Shown in pieces: positions 27,221-36,949 of a stretch of DNA of 64,000 nt; the stretch's first letter is position 1; every line of letters begins with the position of its first letter. The notes below the pieces were generated by a model. The model was given only the letters and a program-made list of their open reading frames with translations. It ran no database searches and was not told the DNA's origin. The DNA comes from CAYMPH01 sp964529415 (GTDB lineage: Bacteria; Spirochaetota; UBA4802; UBA5550): NCBI GenBank assembly GCA_964529415.1, contig CAZGWD010000003.1, positions 1 through 64,000 of the forward strand, in the 5' to 3' direction. The position numbers and the translations under genes were made by a program.

Positions 27221-28282
27221 TTAAATCTTAAAATAAAATTCTGCGGATTTTCCGACATCGGATTTTGCTCCGAGAACTCCATTATGCTTTTCAATTATTT
27301 TTTTGCAGATATAAAGGCCGAGTCCTGAACCTTTTACTCCTTCAGTTCCTGCCTGTTTCAGTCTGCTGTATTTTTTAAACAATTTCTGTTCAATTTGCTC
27401 TTCAGTCATCCCGACTCCCTTGTTAAAAACCGAGCAAATACATTTATTTCCATCCATGTATACTTTTACCAGAATCTTTGTTCCCGGAGTTCCGTATTTT
27501 ATTGCATTGCTGATCAGATTTGTTACAACAATTTTAAGCAGATCTGGATCACCGAAGATTTTCGGCTCTGCTTTAAAATCTGTTACTATAGGCATTTCCT
27601 TGAGATTATTCATGTGCTCAGGAATTTCTATCACCGGCTTGATTACATCTTCAATCAGATTGATATTTTTTTTGAATGATTCGAGATCTTCAAGTTCCAT
27701 TCTTGATAGATCAAGATAGCTCCTGATAATATCTTCAAGATACAGGCAGTTCCTCAGTATTGCTTCAACCACCTTCTGCTGTTCAGGTTCGAGTTTTCCG
27801 AAATAACCTCTATGCAGCGTATCTGCAGTTGTGTGCACAACAGAAACCGGGCTTTTCAGCTCATGAGATACTATTGCCATAAGATCAAGCATTTTGCTGT
27901 CGCCTTTTTCTTTACGGGCCTTCACTGCATTATGCACAACATCTCTGAGCTCTTCCGGAGTAAATGGTTTGGGAACATAATCAAATGCGCCGAGACGAAT
28001 CGCATCACGTGCTGTCTCTATATTTGCGAAACCGGTAAAAATTATTACTGTTGTATCTGGAAATTTTTCCCTGATTTTTCTAAGAACTTCTATTCCGCCG
28101 ATTCCGGGCATTTTTAAATCAGTTATGACTATATCATAATTCCCGTCATTGACTTTTTCAAGGCCTTCTTCACCTGATTTTGCAGTATCAATTTTATAAT
28201 CTTCTTTTTTAAAAATTCTCAGACTGCTTTTTAATACAATATCTTCGTCATCAATTATTAAAATTCTTACTTTACTTTCCAT
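27221..28282 (-). CDS. Receiver-histidine kinase hybrid
   Basis: 353 residues, cytosolic. N-terminal receiver 1-120 with acceptor D55 (VITDLKMPG) and conserved DDED and K105 region; HisKA with H140 in MAIVSHELKSPVS; HATPase about 240-353 with N box VTNLISNAIKYG and G2 box GVKGSGLGLYICKKI. A receiver placed before the kinase suggests that phosphorylation by another kinase controls this one. Last gene of the hydrogenase-linked block, 55 bases after the preceding sensor kinase. Confidence 0.9.
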   Translation of the reverse strand: MESKVRILIIDDEDIVLKSSLRIFKKEDYKIDTAKSGEEGLEKVNDGNYDIVITDLKMPGIGGIEVLRKIREKFPDTTVIIFTGFANIETARDAIRLGAFDYVPKPFTPEELRDVVHNAVKARKEKGDSKMLDLMAIVSHELKSPVSVVHTTADTLHRGYFGKLEPEQQKVVEAILRNCLYLEDIIRSYLDLSRMELEDLESFKKNINLIEDVIKPVIEIPEHMNNLKEMPIVTDFKAEPKIFGDPDLLKIVVTNLISNAIKYGTPGTKILVKVYMDGNKCICSVFNKGVGMTEEQIEQKLFKKYSRLKQAGTEGVKGSGLGLYICKKIIEKHNGVLGAKSDVGKSAEFYFKI

Positions 28283-28337
28283 ATTACCACTCTCGGTTAT
28301 TTAAATTTAACAGCCGCTGTGATTCATTTATATATTG

Positions 28338-30254
28338 TCAGCTTGCAGGAAGCTCTATTGTAAATGTCGTTCCCGCTCCTTCAGTGCTTCTCACGCTGAT
28401 CAATCCGTTATGTCTTTCAATTATACCATAACACACAGCAAGACCAAGTCCGGTTCCTTTTCCAGTATCCTTCGTTGTAAAGAAAGGGTCAAATATTTTA
28501 TTTAAATTTTCAGCAGGTATGCCGATCCCGGTATCAGAGAATTCCATTACGATTGTTCCTTTTTCTTTATTATAGTATGTTGTAATTTCTATAGTACCGC
28601 CATCCGGCATTGCGTCTGCTGCATTTACTGAGAAATTGTTTATTATAGATTTCATCTGATTCACATCGATATTTATTTCCGGCATGTTATCAGATAAATT
28701 TTTAACGATTCTAACATTCTGAAAATTAACATGTTTCTCAAGAATCATTAAAGTTTCTGTTATAATTTTATTAATATCTATAAACTGCTTCTCAAGCTTA
28801 GTTTCCCTTGCAAAATCCAGTATTCCTTTGACAATATTCCTGCACCTCATAGTCTCATTTACAATAACGCGCAGGTCATCCTCGTACTCGGTATTGACCA
28901 GGTCTTCCAGCAAGAGACTGCTGTATGTCAGAATGCCTGTAATAGGATTGTTGATTTCGTGCGCAATACCTGAAGCGAGCCTTCCAAGCGAAGCCAGTTT
29001 TTCTGTCTGGACTATCTGTTTTTGCGTGCGTTCCTTGAGTATTCTGTCCCTTTCCAGTATTGCTTCCGCCATCTTGTTGAATACATATCCGAAATAATTC
29101 ATTTCATCATTAGTATCAATTGTCACCTTCATATGATAATTGCCTTTAATGATTTCTTTTGAGGCCTCTACAAGCGTCTTGATAGGTCCGATCCATAAAT
29201 TGATGAAGTATACATTTAATAAAATTACCACAGCAGCTGTTATAATAATAAAAATTAAAATCAGTGCAGTGGTATTTTTGATTATGCTGCTGTATTTTTC
29301 TTCAAGAATGCCATTATAGATTATGCCGATAATTTTATTTTCAATATTGTATATTGGAGTGTACGCAGAGATATACCAGTTATCCACAACAAACGCTTTA
29401 TCAACCCAGAGCTTTCCTTCAATAAATACTTTTTTGTAAACCTCTGCAGACACTCTTGTGCCTGTTGCGCGCTTGCCGTCTCTGGTTTTTACATTCGTGG
29501 ATATCCTGAGATCATCTAGAAAGATTGTTGCTGTTCCCAGATCAATGCCGTTGATTTTCTCTTCTCCGAATATCAGGCTTCTGATATTATCAACCAGTTC
29601 ATAATCATTGTTTAGAAGCAGAGCCCCGTAGATTATTCCAATAAATTTTCCATTCTGGAATATCGGGGAAGCGGCTTTTAAAACCATTCCCCTGTTTTCA
29701 AGGACCTTGCCGCTCGCTGCTGATTTTTTTGTAGGCTGGACATTAATTATAGCCTTATCAGCAAGACTTTTATTTTCTTTTAGTAGTGAATTATAATCAA
29801 CAACGTCAAATCCGTAACAGGCTTTTTTATTTTTTAAAATATATTTAACGAACAGGTCGTTATTAACGTCATCTCCGCTTAAATTAAAATTTCTTGCTCT
29901 TACAATTATTTTTCCTTCTGCATCCACAACATTCAGAATATCAAAATGTATTTCCCTCTTGATATCCATAAGTTCGCTGTATATCAAAGCTTTATCTTTA
30001 TCTCTGACTGAATTCTGAAAAGTATAGCTGGATGATATATAATTCAGCAGCCTGTGCTTTACGTAAATCTTGTCATTGTACATGAACTTGGTGGTATTAA
30101 TGGAATTTTTTACTGTTTCATGAGCCTGACCTACAATGGTATTATTAATTGTGCTAATGCCTATTATCATGGAAGCAATACCTATTAAAGCAACACCAAT
30201 AAGCAGGCTCATCATAAGTTTCAGCTTTAAGGTAAATCTGAATGGAAGTTTCAT
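28338..30254 (-). CDS. Membrane sensor histidine kinase with Cache-like periplasmic domain
   Basis: 638 residues. Transmembrane helices about 12-35 and 326-350 flank a 290-residue external domain with features of double-Cache sensors (IHFDILNVVDAEGKIIVRAR; AASPIFQNGKFIGIIYGALLL; YTPIYNIENKIIGIIYNGIL). HAMP about 350-405 follows, then HisKA with H431 in SGIAHEINNPITGI and HATPase (NFSVNAADAMPDGG, DTGIGI, GKGTGLGL). It likely senses a small periplasmic ligand and phosphorylates a receiver such as the one encoded 79 bases upstream in the same direction. The ligand is unknown. Confidence 0.9.
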   Translation of the reverse strand: MKLPFRFTLKLKLMMSLLIGVALIGIASMIIGISTINNTIVGQAHETVKNSINTTKFMYNDKIYVKHRLLNYISSSYTFQNSVRDKDKALIYSELMDIKREIHFDILNVVDAEGKIIVRARNFNLSGDDVNNDLFVKYILKNKKACYGFDVVDYNSLLKENKSLADKAIINVQPTKKSAASGKVLENRGMVLKAASPIFQNGKFIGIIYGALLLNNDYELVDNIRSLIFGEEKINGIDLGTATIFLDDLRISTNVKTRDGKRATGTRVSAEVYKKVFIEGKLWVDKAFVVDNWYISAYTPIYNIENKIIGIIYNGILEEKYSSIIKNTTALILIFIIITAAVVILLNVYFINLWIGPIKTLVEASKEIIKGNYHMKVTIDTNDEMNYFGYVFNKMAEAILERDRILKERTQKQIVQTEKLASLGRLASGIAHEINNPITGILTYSSLLLEDLVNTEYEDDLRVIVNETMRCRNIVKGILDFARETKLEKQFIDINKIITETLMILEKHVNFQNVRIVKNLSDNMPEINIDVNQMKSIINNFSVNAADAMPDGGTIEITTYYNKEKGTIVMEFSDTGIGIPAENLNKIFDPFFTTKDTGKGTGLGLAVCYGIIERHNGLISVRSTEGAGTTFTIELPAS

Positions 30255-30333
30255 TTACGCCAGCCTTTTATTCTATATAATTTAAGTTATATATAGCTCA
30301 ATACATTCTCCATCAATAAAAAAATTTTAAAAA

Positions 30334-30735
30334 TCAAATATTTTTTTTAATCTTTTCTATCAGGTCATTTATCTTTATCGGTTTGGTTAAAAAGTCATTA
30401 ATTTTTGGAAGATAATTATCCTGATCATTAAGCGAAAATCTTGAATTTGTTGTCTGGGCGATTGCAGTAAGTATTATAATCGGAACATTCTTTACTTCTT
30501 TATATTTAGATGTTGGCAGTTCGCTTCTAATCTGGTATGCCACTTCAAAACCGGCAGTATCAGTTTCCATCATTACGTCAAGTATAACGAGATCCGGCTT
30601 TTCTATAAGAAGTTTTTTAAGTCCTTCAGTTCCGCTATAAGCTACAGCCACATCGTAATTATTCATTCTGATAGCCTGCTCAAGGCTCACTACAAGATCC
30701 CTGTCATCATCAACAATTAATATTTTTTTAGCCAT
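30334..30735 (-). CDS. Single-domain response regulator
   Basis: 133 residues, receiver only. Acid pocket DDD at 9-11, acceptor D53 (LVILDVMMETD), Thr near 91 (LTAIA) and Lys near 119 (DFLTKPIKIND). No output domain. A long insert between beta4 helix parts (SELPTSKYKEVKN) is typical of receivers fused to or working with kinases. It is 11 bases downstream of the hydrogenase small subunit, so co-transcribed; likely a phospho-relay link to the two kinases that follow. Confidence 0.9.
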   Translation of the reverse strand: MAKKILIVDDDRDLVVSLEQAIRMNNYDVAVAYSGTEGLKKLLIEKPDLVILDVMMETDTAGFEVAYQIRSELPTSKYKEVKNVPIIILTAIAQTTNSRFSLNDQDNYLPKINDFLTKPIKINDLIEKIKKNI

Positions 30736-30746
30736 GGGGATTCTCC

Positions 30747-31274
30747 TTATTTCAGCAATTCATAAATTGTATTTCTGTCTTCCCATTCCTTGTTCATCTT
30801 GTACATATCAACAGGAAATTCCATCTGTTTAAGTTCAACAGGGGATGCCTTTTTATCTACAAGGCCGAGCGCAAGCGCTACGCCGTAAATAATGGATTCC
30901 GGTTTTGTCGGACATCCAGGAATGTAGTAATTTACAGGAATAACCTTATCAGCACCGCCTGTAACATTGTATGTATCAAACCAGCAGCCGCCGCCTGTTG
31001 CACAGGAACCGATTGCAAACACAAGTTTCGGATTAGGCATCGCGTCATAGGCTTTTTTTACAAGAGGAAGTGTGGGCCTTGTTACTGCTCCGGATATCAG
31101 CATTACATCAGCGTGTCTCGGCGAGCCAACGAGCTTCATTCCGAAACGCTCAACATCGTAATATGGCGTTAGCACGTTCAGTATTTCAATATCGCAGCCG
31201 TTGCATGCACCGGAATTGCAGTGGTACAGCCAGAGTGACCTACCGAAATATTTTTTTGACAGATTTGCAAACAT
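30747..31274 (-). CDS. Group 4 [NiFe] hydrogenase small subunit (HycG/HyfI/NuoB-like)
   Basis: 175 residues. The four cysteines for the proximal [4Fe-4S] cluster are present: CNGC (in NSGACNGCDIEIL near 21-33), GSC (FAIGSCATGGGC) and PGCP (YYIPGCPTKPE). The protein lacks the second and third clusters of larger uptake hydrogenases, as expected for the energy-converting group. It passes electrons between ferredoxin-like subunit and the Ni-Fe site. Two bases separate it from the ferredoxin gene. Confidence 0.93.
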   Translation of the reverse strand: MFANLSKKYFGRSLWLYHCNSGACNGCDIEILNVLTPYYDVERFGMKLVGSPRHADVMLISGAVTRPTLPLVKKAYDAMPNPKLVFAIGSCATGGGCWFDTYNVTGGADKVIPVNYYIPGCPTKPESIIYGVALALGLVDKKASPVELKQMEFPVDMYKMNKEWEDRNTIYELLK

Positions 31275-31276
31275 GG

Positions 31277-31822
31277 TTATCCTCCTATCCTTGTAGGTCT
31301 TTCATATTTATCTGATAAATCGAGCATCTTTGTATCAAGCTGGTCTGTTGTCTTGCGGATAAAAGCGCGTTTCTCGATATTGTCGTATCTGTAACCCTGC
31401 AGATCCATTTTATCAATCACATTGCTTACTTCAAGGTCATAACATCTTCCGCAGCGCTGGCATGACAGCATGAATAATTCGAGACGCTGGGTGTTGTCAT
31501 TTTTGTCGCCTGTTGCAAGTTCAAATCTGTCGGTCATTTCAATTGCCTTCTCAGGACATACATCAGCGCATCTTCCGCAGTAAGTGCAGCGGGAAGCGTC
31601 ATACAGCATCACGCGTAGTTCCTGACAGAGATCGCGAACGAGAATTGTACGTGCAGGACAGTGATTTGCGCATCCGCCGCATCCCACGCATTTCTGATGA
31701 TCCCAGTAAGGCATGCCGCGGAAATTTTCAGCTACCGGATGCGGCTCAAACGGATAGTTGAGAGTAACTACACCCGGCTTAAGAACCATTATCACCTGTT
31801 TTATTTTGCTTAATAACCACAT
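31277..31822 (-). CDS. 2x[4Fe-4S] ferredoxin subunit of membrane hydrogenase (HycF/HyfH/NuoI-like)
   Basis: 181 residues. Two classical motifs, CVGCGGCANHCPARTI (about 41-56) and CTYCGRCADVCPEKAI (about 79-94), bind two [4Fe-4S] clusters. A third incomplete cluster motif CQRCGRC appears near 119-125; NuoI proteins usually lack this, so it may hold an extra cluster or metal. The subunit relays electrons to the small subunit at the cytoplasmic side of the membrane arm. Confidence 0.92.
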   Translation of the reverse strand: MWLLSKIKQVIMVLKPGVVTLNYPFEPHPVAENFRGMPYWDHQKCVGCGGCANHCPARTILVRDLCQELRVMLYDASRCTYCGRCADVCPEKAIEMTDRFELATGDKNDNTQRLELFMLSCQRCGRCYDLEVSNVIDKMDLQGYRYDNIEKRAFIRKTTDQLDTKMLDLSDKYERPTRIGG

Positions 31823-31846
31823 ATCAGATCTCCTTTAGTATAATGA

Positions 31847-32749
31847 TCACATCCCGTAAGCCGACAGACTTATGGCGCCGAGTGAAAGTATAATGAGCAC
31901 AGCGTAATATTTTATAGCCTGGTCAATCCTGAATCTCGGGTTTGTTGAACCGACAAGAGCTATAACAATATATACAAGAAACATTCCGCATAGCTGAATA
32001 AGTATATCCGCAGCATAGTAGCCGGTCGTAGTTATAGGATTGAAAACCATGACAAAGAGAGCTGCGTAAAACATCTGTTTAATCATGCAGTAATATTTGA
32101 ACATGGCATAATTTGGTCCGCTGTATTCAATATACGGCCCTTCGAGAATTTCAATTTCAGCTTCAGGAATATCAAACGGCTGCCTGCCAACAAATGCCTG
32201 GAGTGCCATCAGATACACTATAATCATTATTATAACAGATATCCCGTATCCGGATGAAGACACGCTTCCTATTGCTGCAGTTATACCGAGAGTCTTTACC
32301 TTAACAGCGCCTATTATAAACAGCATTGCAAGTACAGGCTCAACCATAATCATTGTAATCATTTCGCGGCTTGCACCAACTAGAGCATAAGTGTTCCTGC
32401 TTGACAAAGCTCCGAGAAGAACAGATACACCCCCGAATGTAAGAAGATATATCACTGAGATGACATCAGCGTACTGAGTAAGAAAATTCGCCTGATATCC
32501 GAAAGGTATAATGGCAACTACAGTAAGAATTGAAGACAGAGCAAGTACTGGAGCAATTCTGAAAGTCCAGGTTCCAGCTGAGTCGATGTTTTCCTTACCA
32601 AGCAGTTTAAGAATATCAAAATAAGGCTGTGTAACAGGAGGCCCCTGCCTTGACTGAACCTTGGCTGTTATCTTTCTGATTACTCCCTCGAAAAGAGGGG
32701 CAAGTGCGATAAATATCAAAACATTAACCAGCATATATATTATAGTCAT
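31847..32749 (-). CDS. Membrane hydrogenase proton-channel subunit (HycD/HyfC/NuoH-like)
   Basis: 300 residues, about eight hydrophobic segments. Complex I subunit 1 features: LLGKENIDSAG near 50-60 and QAFVGRQPFDIPEAEIEILEGP near 183-205, the glutamate-rich loop at the quinone-like cavity. It joins the hydrogenase head to the membrane arm and is part of the ion pathway. One base from the large-subunit gene, 24 from the ferredoxin gene. Confidence 0.93.
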   Translation of the reverse strand: MTIIYMLVNVLIFIALAPLFEGVIRKITAKVQSRQGPPVTQPYFDILKLLGKENIDSAGTWTFRIAPVLALSSILTVVAIIPFGYQANFLTQYADVISVIYLLTFGGVSVLLGALSSRNTYALVGASREMITMIMVEPVLAMLFIIGAVKVKTLGITAAIGSVSSSGYGISVIIMIIVYLMALQAFVGRQPFDIPEAEIEILEGPYIEYSGPNYAMFKYYCMIKQMFYAALFVMVFNPITTTGYYAADILIQLCGMFLVYIVIALVGSTNPRFRIDQAIKYYAVLIILSLGAISLSAYGM

Positions 32750-32750
32750 G

Positions 32751-34430
32751 TTATCTTCCCCCTTTAAGCTTTCTTGAAATGTCTTCCAGTTCCCTTTTGC
32801 CTACTACCTTGGTTCTTCCATTGTTGACGTCTATCACAGCAACCCTGTCTGTGCAGGAGAAGCATGGATCTATGCTGCCGAGAATGATCGGGAAATCCGC
32901 AAACTGCTCGTTCAGGAGCATCATGGGAACGCCCTGGAGATTTGGATATGTAGGGGCGCGCACTCTCCACCTGTCAGCGCGGTTATTCTCGCCTGTAATC
33001 AGATAATGCACAACCTCACCGCGAGGAGCTTCAACACCGGACATTGCGTGACGTCCTGCAGGTATGGCTTCATCAAATTCAACCATAAGATCACCACCCG
33101 GCATCTGCGCAAGAACCTGTCTGATAATTCCAATGCACTCGAAAGTTTCTATTATTCTTATGAGAAGTGTTGCCCAGACATCGCAGCTGTCAAAAACCGG
33201 AACTTCAAATTTCATATCATCATATGCTGCATAGGGATGATCCCTTCTTGCATCGATATCCACTCCGCGGGCTCTTGCAACAGGGCCCACAAGACTCCAG
33301 TCTATTGTTTCCTGTTTGGTGATTGTTCCAACGCCTTTGGTTCTTCTATGTATGGCTGTATCGCCGATTATTGCTTTCTTCACAACGAGCAGCTCTTTTT
33401 CAACTTTATCAATAACTGTTATTATTTCTTTTGACATTTCAGGCGTAATGTCCCTGCGCACTCCGCCTATAACAATCATGCCGTAGGTTTTTCTGTTACC
33501 TGTAATTTTTTCGCTTAACCACATTACGCTTTCCCTGATTCTCCATGCCTGCATGAAAACAGTATCAAATCCGATCAGGTGGCCTGCAACTCCGAGCCAT
33601 AGCAGATGTGAATGAAGGCGTTCGAACTCGAGCATTAGTGTTCGTATATATTCAGCGCGTCTTGTTATTTTAATTCCAGCAGCAGCTTCAACAGCCTGGG
33701 AATATGATGTTGCATGAACAGAACCGCATATTCCGCATATACGCTCTGCAATAAACGGAACTTCGTTGTAGCTTACTTCAGTTGTACAGAGCTTCTCAAT
33801 TCCGCGGTGAGTCATGAATCCGCGGTAGTCGCAGCCTTTGATAGTCTCACCGTCAACATAAACTGCAAAATGACATGGCTCGTGGAGTGCTGAATGAAAC
33901 GGGCCTACAGGAATGGTAGATGTGCCTGCAGGAGCTTCGTCAAGCTGGTATGCAACATTTTCAGCTGCCGGAGGAACCATATTGTATGGAACTTCTTTTC
34001 TCAATGGATAAATTCCTTCAGGCCAGTCGTCAGCAAGTATTAATTTTTTTGGTTTGGGGTGGCCTGTAAATTTCATCCCGAGCAGGTCCATGTATTCGCG
34101 CTCTGACCATCCTGCATTCGGAATATCAGGTGTGATTGAATCCATAACAGGATTATTTTCCGGCACGGATGTTCTCACGCATACATAAACTCCGTCTTTA
34201 TCGAAGTGAAAGGTATGCACCATTCCGAGTGTATTATCTTTCTTAATGTTGTCATAACCCACACTCACAAGATAACGGGCACCCCTTTTGATCATTGCTT
34301 TGGATACTGCCCTGACTGAGTCCTTTTTAATATCCACAAACAGGGTTTTATCAACAGGAGTTTCAGTATTGGTTATGCTGTCCTTAAACTCATCCTGTAA
34401 AAACTTCTTGGTGTTTTCGATGATATTCAT
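32751..34430 (-). CDS. Group 4 [NiFe] hydrogenase large subunit (HycE/HyfG-like, with NuoC domain)
   Basis: 559 residues. N-terminal NuoC-like domain about 1-150, then the catalytic subunit. Nickel ligands: L1 RICGICGSVHATSYSQ near 231-246 and L2 DPCFSCTDRVAV near 523-534. Both CxxC pairs are intact, so H2 chemistry is expected. A 25-residue tail after the L2 motif matches the C-terminal extension removed during maturation in this group; the protease gene in the same operon fits. Fused NuoC and NuoD domains are as in E. coli HycE. Confidence 0.95.
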   Translation of the reverse strand: MNIIENTKKFLQDEFKDSITNTETPVDKTLFVDIKKDSVRAVSKAMIKRGARYLVSVGYDNIKKDNTLGMVHTFHFDKDGVYVCVRTSVPENNPVMDSITPDIPNAGWSEREYMDLLGMKFTGHPKPKKLILADDWPEGIYPLRKEVPYNMVPPAAENVAYQLDEAPAGTSTIPVGPFHSALHEPCHFAVYVDGETIKGCDYRGFMTHRGIEKLCTTEVSYNEVPFIAERICGICGSVHATSYSQAVEAAAGIKITRRAEYIRTLMLEFERLHSHLLWLGVAGHLIGFDTVFMQAWRIRESVMWLSEKITGNRKTYGMIVIGGVRRDITPEMSKEIITVIDKVEKELLVVKKAIIGDTAIHRRTKGVGTITKQETIDWSLVGPVARARGVDIDARRDHPYAAYDDMKFEVPVFDSCDVWATLLIRIIETFECIGIIRQVLAQMPGGDLMVEFDEAIPAGRHAMSGVEAPRGEVVHYLITGENNRADRWRVRAPTYPNLQGVPMMLLNEQFADFPIILGSIDPCFSCTDRVAVIDVNNGRTKVVGKRELEDISRKLKGGR

Positions 34431-34473
34431 ATTATACCTCGCAGTTTTCTTTGACCGATGGAATTCATCTTAA

Positions 34474-36339
34474 TCATGGATTGCCTCCGGTCCATTTCAT
34501 CAGATGCTTGAAAGCAGAATACATGCTCTTGCTTCTGTATCTTGTCTTATCATTAAGGTCCTGATACCCGCATAGCCATACATCTGCAGTTCTGTCCGCT
34601 GATCCGCCAGACTTTCTGAAAAGGGAAACTATTACAAAAACAACGGCGAATACTGCAAGCAGCACAGCCGGTATCGCAACAGCTGAAACCACAGTGCCTG
34701 TTCCGGGAAGGCTCACATGCACTCCCATAGCTGACTGGAACATCATGCCTTTAATTTCAATTCCGTTAAAGAACGCATGTACTATCGAATCTTTTGATGT
34801 TCTGAATATTCCGATAATTGTTTCGAAAAAAAAGAATGGAAGTAGACCCTGTATAATGCAGAGCCCTGCAAGTAAAAACTTGGGTAGAAGCATCTGAAAA
34901 GGAACTTCTTTCACTTCGCGGGTTGTATTCCATTCGTGCCCCACTGAAGTGAAAGTCATTCCGAAGAATTTTATATATGATGCAAGAGTAATGGCGCTTG
35001 TCATAAGAGCAACTATTCCGAAAACTACAAGGAATCCCACTTCAGAGCCGCCAAGAATATTTGCAGATATTATTGACCACTTGCTCATGAAACCGCTGAA
35101 TGCCGGAACTCCTGCTATAGAGAAAGAAGCGATGATTGCAATGACAGTGCTTATCGGCATAAGTTTAATAAGGCCGCCCAGCTTATTCATATCTTTAGAA
35201 CCGGTTGCATACTCCACGCTGCCGCTTATAAGGAAAAGAAGTCCTTTAAAAACAGTGTGGTTGAGAGTATGATACAGAGCTCCTACTAATGCTATAACTG
35301 AAAGCATCTTAACATACGGGCTATTGCTGTAGAACATGAAAAGCGCGCTGCCTATACCGAGAACTATGTAGCCCATCTGCCCAATTGAATGATATGCGTG
35401 CAGTCTTTTCGCATTATGCTGCTTGAGAGCCTGTACTGTTCCTATGAAGAGAGTAATTACACCAAGTGTAGCAATCAGAGCGCCCCAGAACTGTCCGTTG
35501 AAATCGAATCCTTCTTTAACTGGAACCATCCAGAAAAAGGTTTTGATTATGCCGAATACGCCTGTCTTGCTCATAACGCTTGATAGCAAGGTGCTGATAG
35601 GAGATGGAGACATTGAGTATGCATCCGGAAGCCATATCTGACCAAGAGGAAACACCCCGACCTTGATTGCAAAACCGGTTAATATCAGACCGTAAATTGC
35701 ATATATATAGATGCCGCCTGCATCTCCAAGTTTCACTGTAAGTTTATGAAGAGAATCGCCGAAAACGCTTCCCGGTATCAGCATAGCTCCTGCAGCAACC
35801 AGAGCCCAGGCAAGTTCCATAAGTATTAAATATTTGGTAGCGCCTTTAAATATACCTTTCTCAGTTTTGTCAAATTTCACAAGAAAATATGAGGAGACAG
35901 TCATCAGCTGCCATGCTATTGTAAATCCTGTTGAGAGATCATCAACAGTCACAATCCCGATCATCCCGAGAATAAAAAGCGGATAATTGAAATAATAACT
36001 TCTCAGGCTGCGGCCGGGATAATATTCCATATACTGGATTGAATAAAATGCCGAGATCATTGCCATGAATGCAACAAGACAGATAAAGAAAGAGGAAAAG
36101 CCGTCTATCAGAAAATAAACGCTGACAGGTCCGAGCGTAAATTGCTGCGCCCCTGGATGAGTTGAACCGAACATGATATTTAAACTGATATTCAAAAATA
36201 TAATACCGGCGGCAGAGCAGAAGATGAAATTACTCCATCCTGCCAGTTTCCTTTTTCCCGCCAACAGCGGAGACACAATGGATGATGTCAGTAATACAGC
36301 CATCCCTAAAAACATAAATCCGTAAACATCCATATTCAT
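34474..36339 (-). CDS. Membrane hydrogenase antiporter-like subunit (HycC/HyfB/NuoL-like)
   Basis: 621 residues, about 14-16 hydrophobic segments. Proton_antipo_M features: LMELAWALVAAGAML, DAYSMSPSPISTLLSSVMSKTGVFGI near 238-263 with the key Lys, and ALYHTLNHTVFKGLLFL near 355-371. One antiporter-like subunit is encoded, as in the simplest formate hydrogenlyases, compared with three in complex I and several in Mbh types. It would couple electron flow to ion translocation. 43 bases separate it from the large-subunit gene. Confidence 0.93.
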   Translation of the reverse strand: MNMDVYGFMFLGMAVLLTSSIVSPLLAGKRKLAGWSNFIFCSAAGIIFLNISLNIMFGSTHPGAQQFTLGPVSVYFLIDGFSSFFICLVAFMAMISAFYSIQYMEYYPGRSLRSYYFNYPLFILGMIGIVTVDDLSTGFTIAWQLMTVSSYFLVKFDKTEKGIFKGATKYLILMELAWALVAAGAMLIPGSVFGDSLHKLTVKLGDAGGIYIYAIYGLILTGFAIKVGVFPLGQIWLPDAYSMSPSPISTLLSSVMSKTGVFGIIKTFFWMVPVKEGFDFNGQFWGALIATLGVITLFIGTVQALKQHNAKRLHAYHSIGQMGYIVLGIGSALFMFYSNSPYVKMLSVIALVGALYHTLNHTVFKGLLFLISGSVEYATGSKDMNKLGGLIKLMPISTVIAIIASFSIAGVPAFSGFMSKWSIISANILGGSEVGFLVVFGIVALMTSAITLASYIKFFGMTFTSVGHEWNTTREVKEVPFQMLLPKFLLAGLCIIQGLLPFFFFETIIGIFRTSKDSIVHAFFNGIEIKGMMFQSAMGVHVSLPGTGTVVSAVAIPAVLLAVFAVVFVIVSLFRKSGGSADRTADVWLCGYQDLNDKTRYRSKSMYSAFKHLMKWTGGNP

Positions 36340-36352
36340 TTACATACCCCTT

Positions 36353-36949
36353 TTAATCTTGTTTAGTATGCACATCCGGCCTGACAGATATCTTCGCCTG
36401 AACAGCCGTTCCTTTCTCCATCATATATTCACGCGGAAAGGATTTAACTTCTATCTTATCGCTGACTGGTTTTTCAGCGATTATACTTTTTAATAAATCC
36501 AGCAGCAGATCAGCTGTCTGTTTCACTTCAGCAGTCATGCTGGTTCCGAAATCGATATTTTCAGCAGCAATACCAAGGAGAAATGTGTTTTTCCCGCTCT
36601 CCCCGAATATCCTGCATGCAACATCCAGACTCATTTTATGCGATGATACTGTTCTTGTAATTTCCTCAAGATCCTTAACATTTCCAAAAACGACCGAACC
36701 CGGTTCACAGTCTGCCATCACAGCATCTATGATCAGAACATTGCTTATGGATTTATCTGTAATAAAAAAAACATAACTTTCGAGAACATCTTCAACATTC
36801 AGTATTTCAATGCCTGGTTTTGTGACCGCGTTTTTCAGGCCGTCTATAACATAAAGGCCTGCTGCATCATCATTGCGGTAGTAGTTACCCATTCCAACGA
36901 TACAGGTTTTTTCACTCAATATGCGCGAAAGTTCGCTGACCATATCCAT
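36353..36949 (-). CDS. Hydrogenase maturation endopeptidase (HycI-like)
   Basis: 198 residues. Family start IVGMGNYYRNDDAAGLYVID (about 17-36) with the acidic nickel-sensing residues, and the second acidic site IDAVMADCEPGSVV near 74-87. It clips the C-terminal tail of the large subunit after nickel insertion. About 40 extra residues at the end make it longer than the 156-residue HycI. Overlaps the HydG-like gene by one base. Confidence 0.88.
   Translation of the reverse strand: MDMVSELSRILSEKTCIVGMGNYYRNDDAAGLYVIDGLKNAVTKPGIEILNVEDVLESYVFFITDKSISNVLIIDAVMADCEPGSVVFGNVKDLEEITRTVSSHKMSLDVACRIFGESGKNTFLLGIAAENIDFGTSMTAEVKQTADLLLDLLKSIIAEKPVSDKIEVKSFPREYMMEKGTAVQAKISVRPDVHTKQD

Noticed and set aside
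35389..35641. Plus-strand ORFs inside the antiporter-like gene
   Set aside because: Frame shadows of a well-supported hydrogenase subunit.
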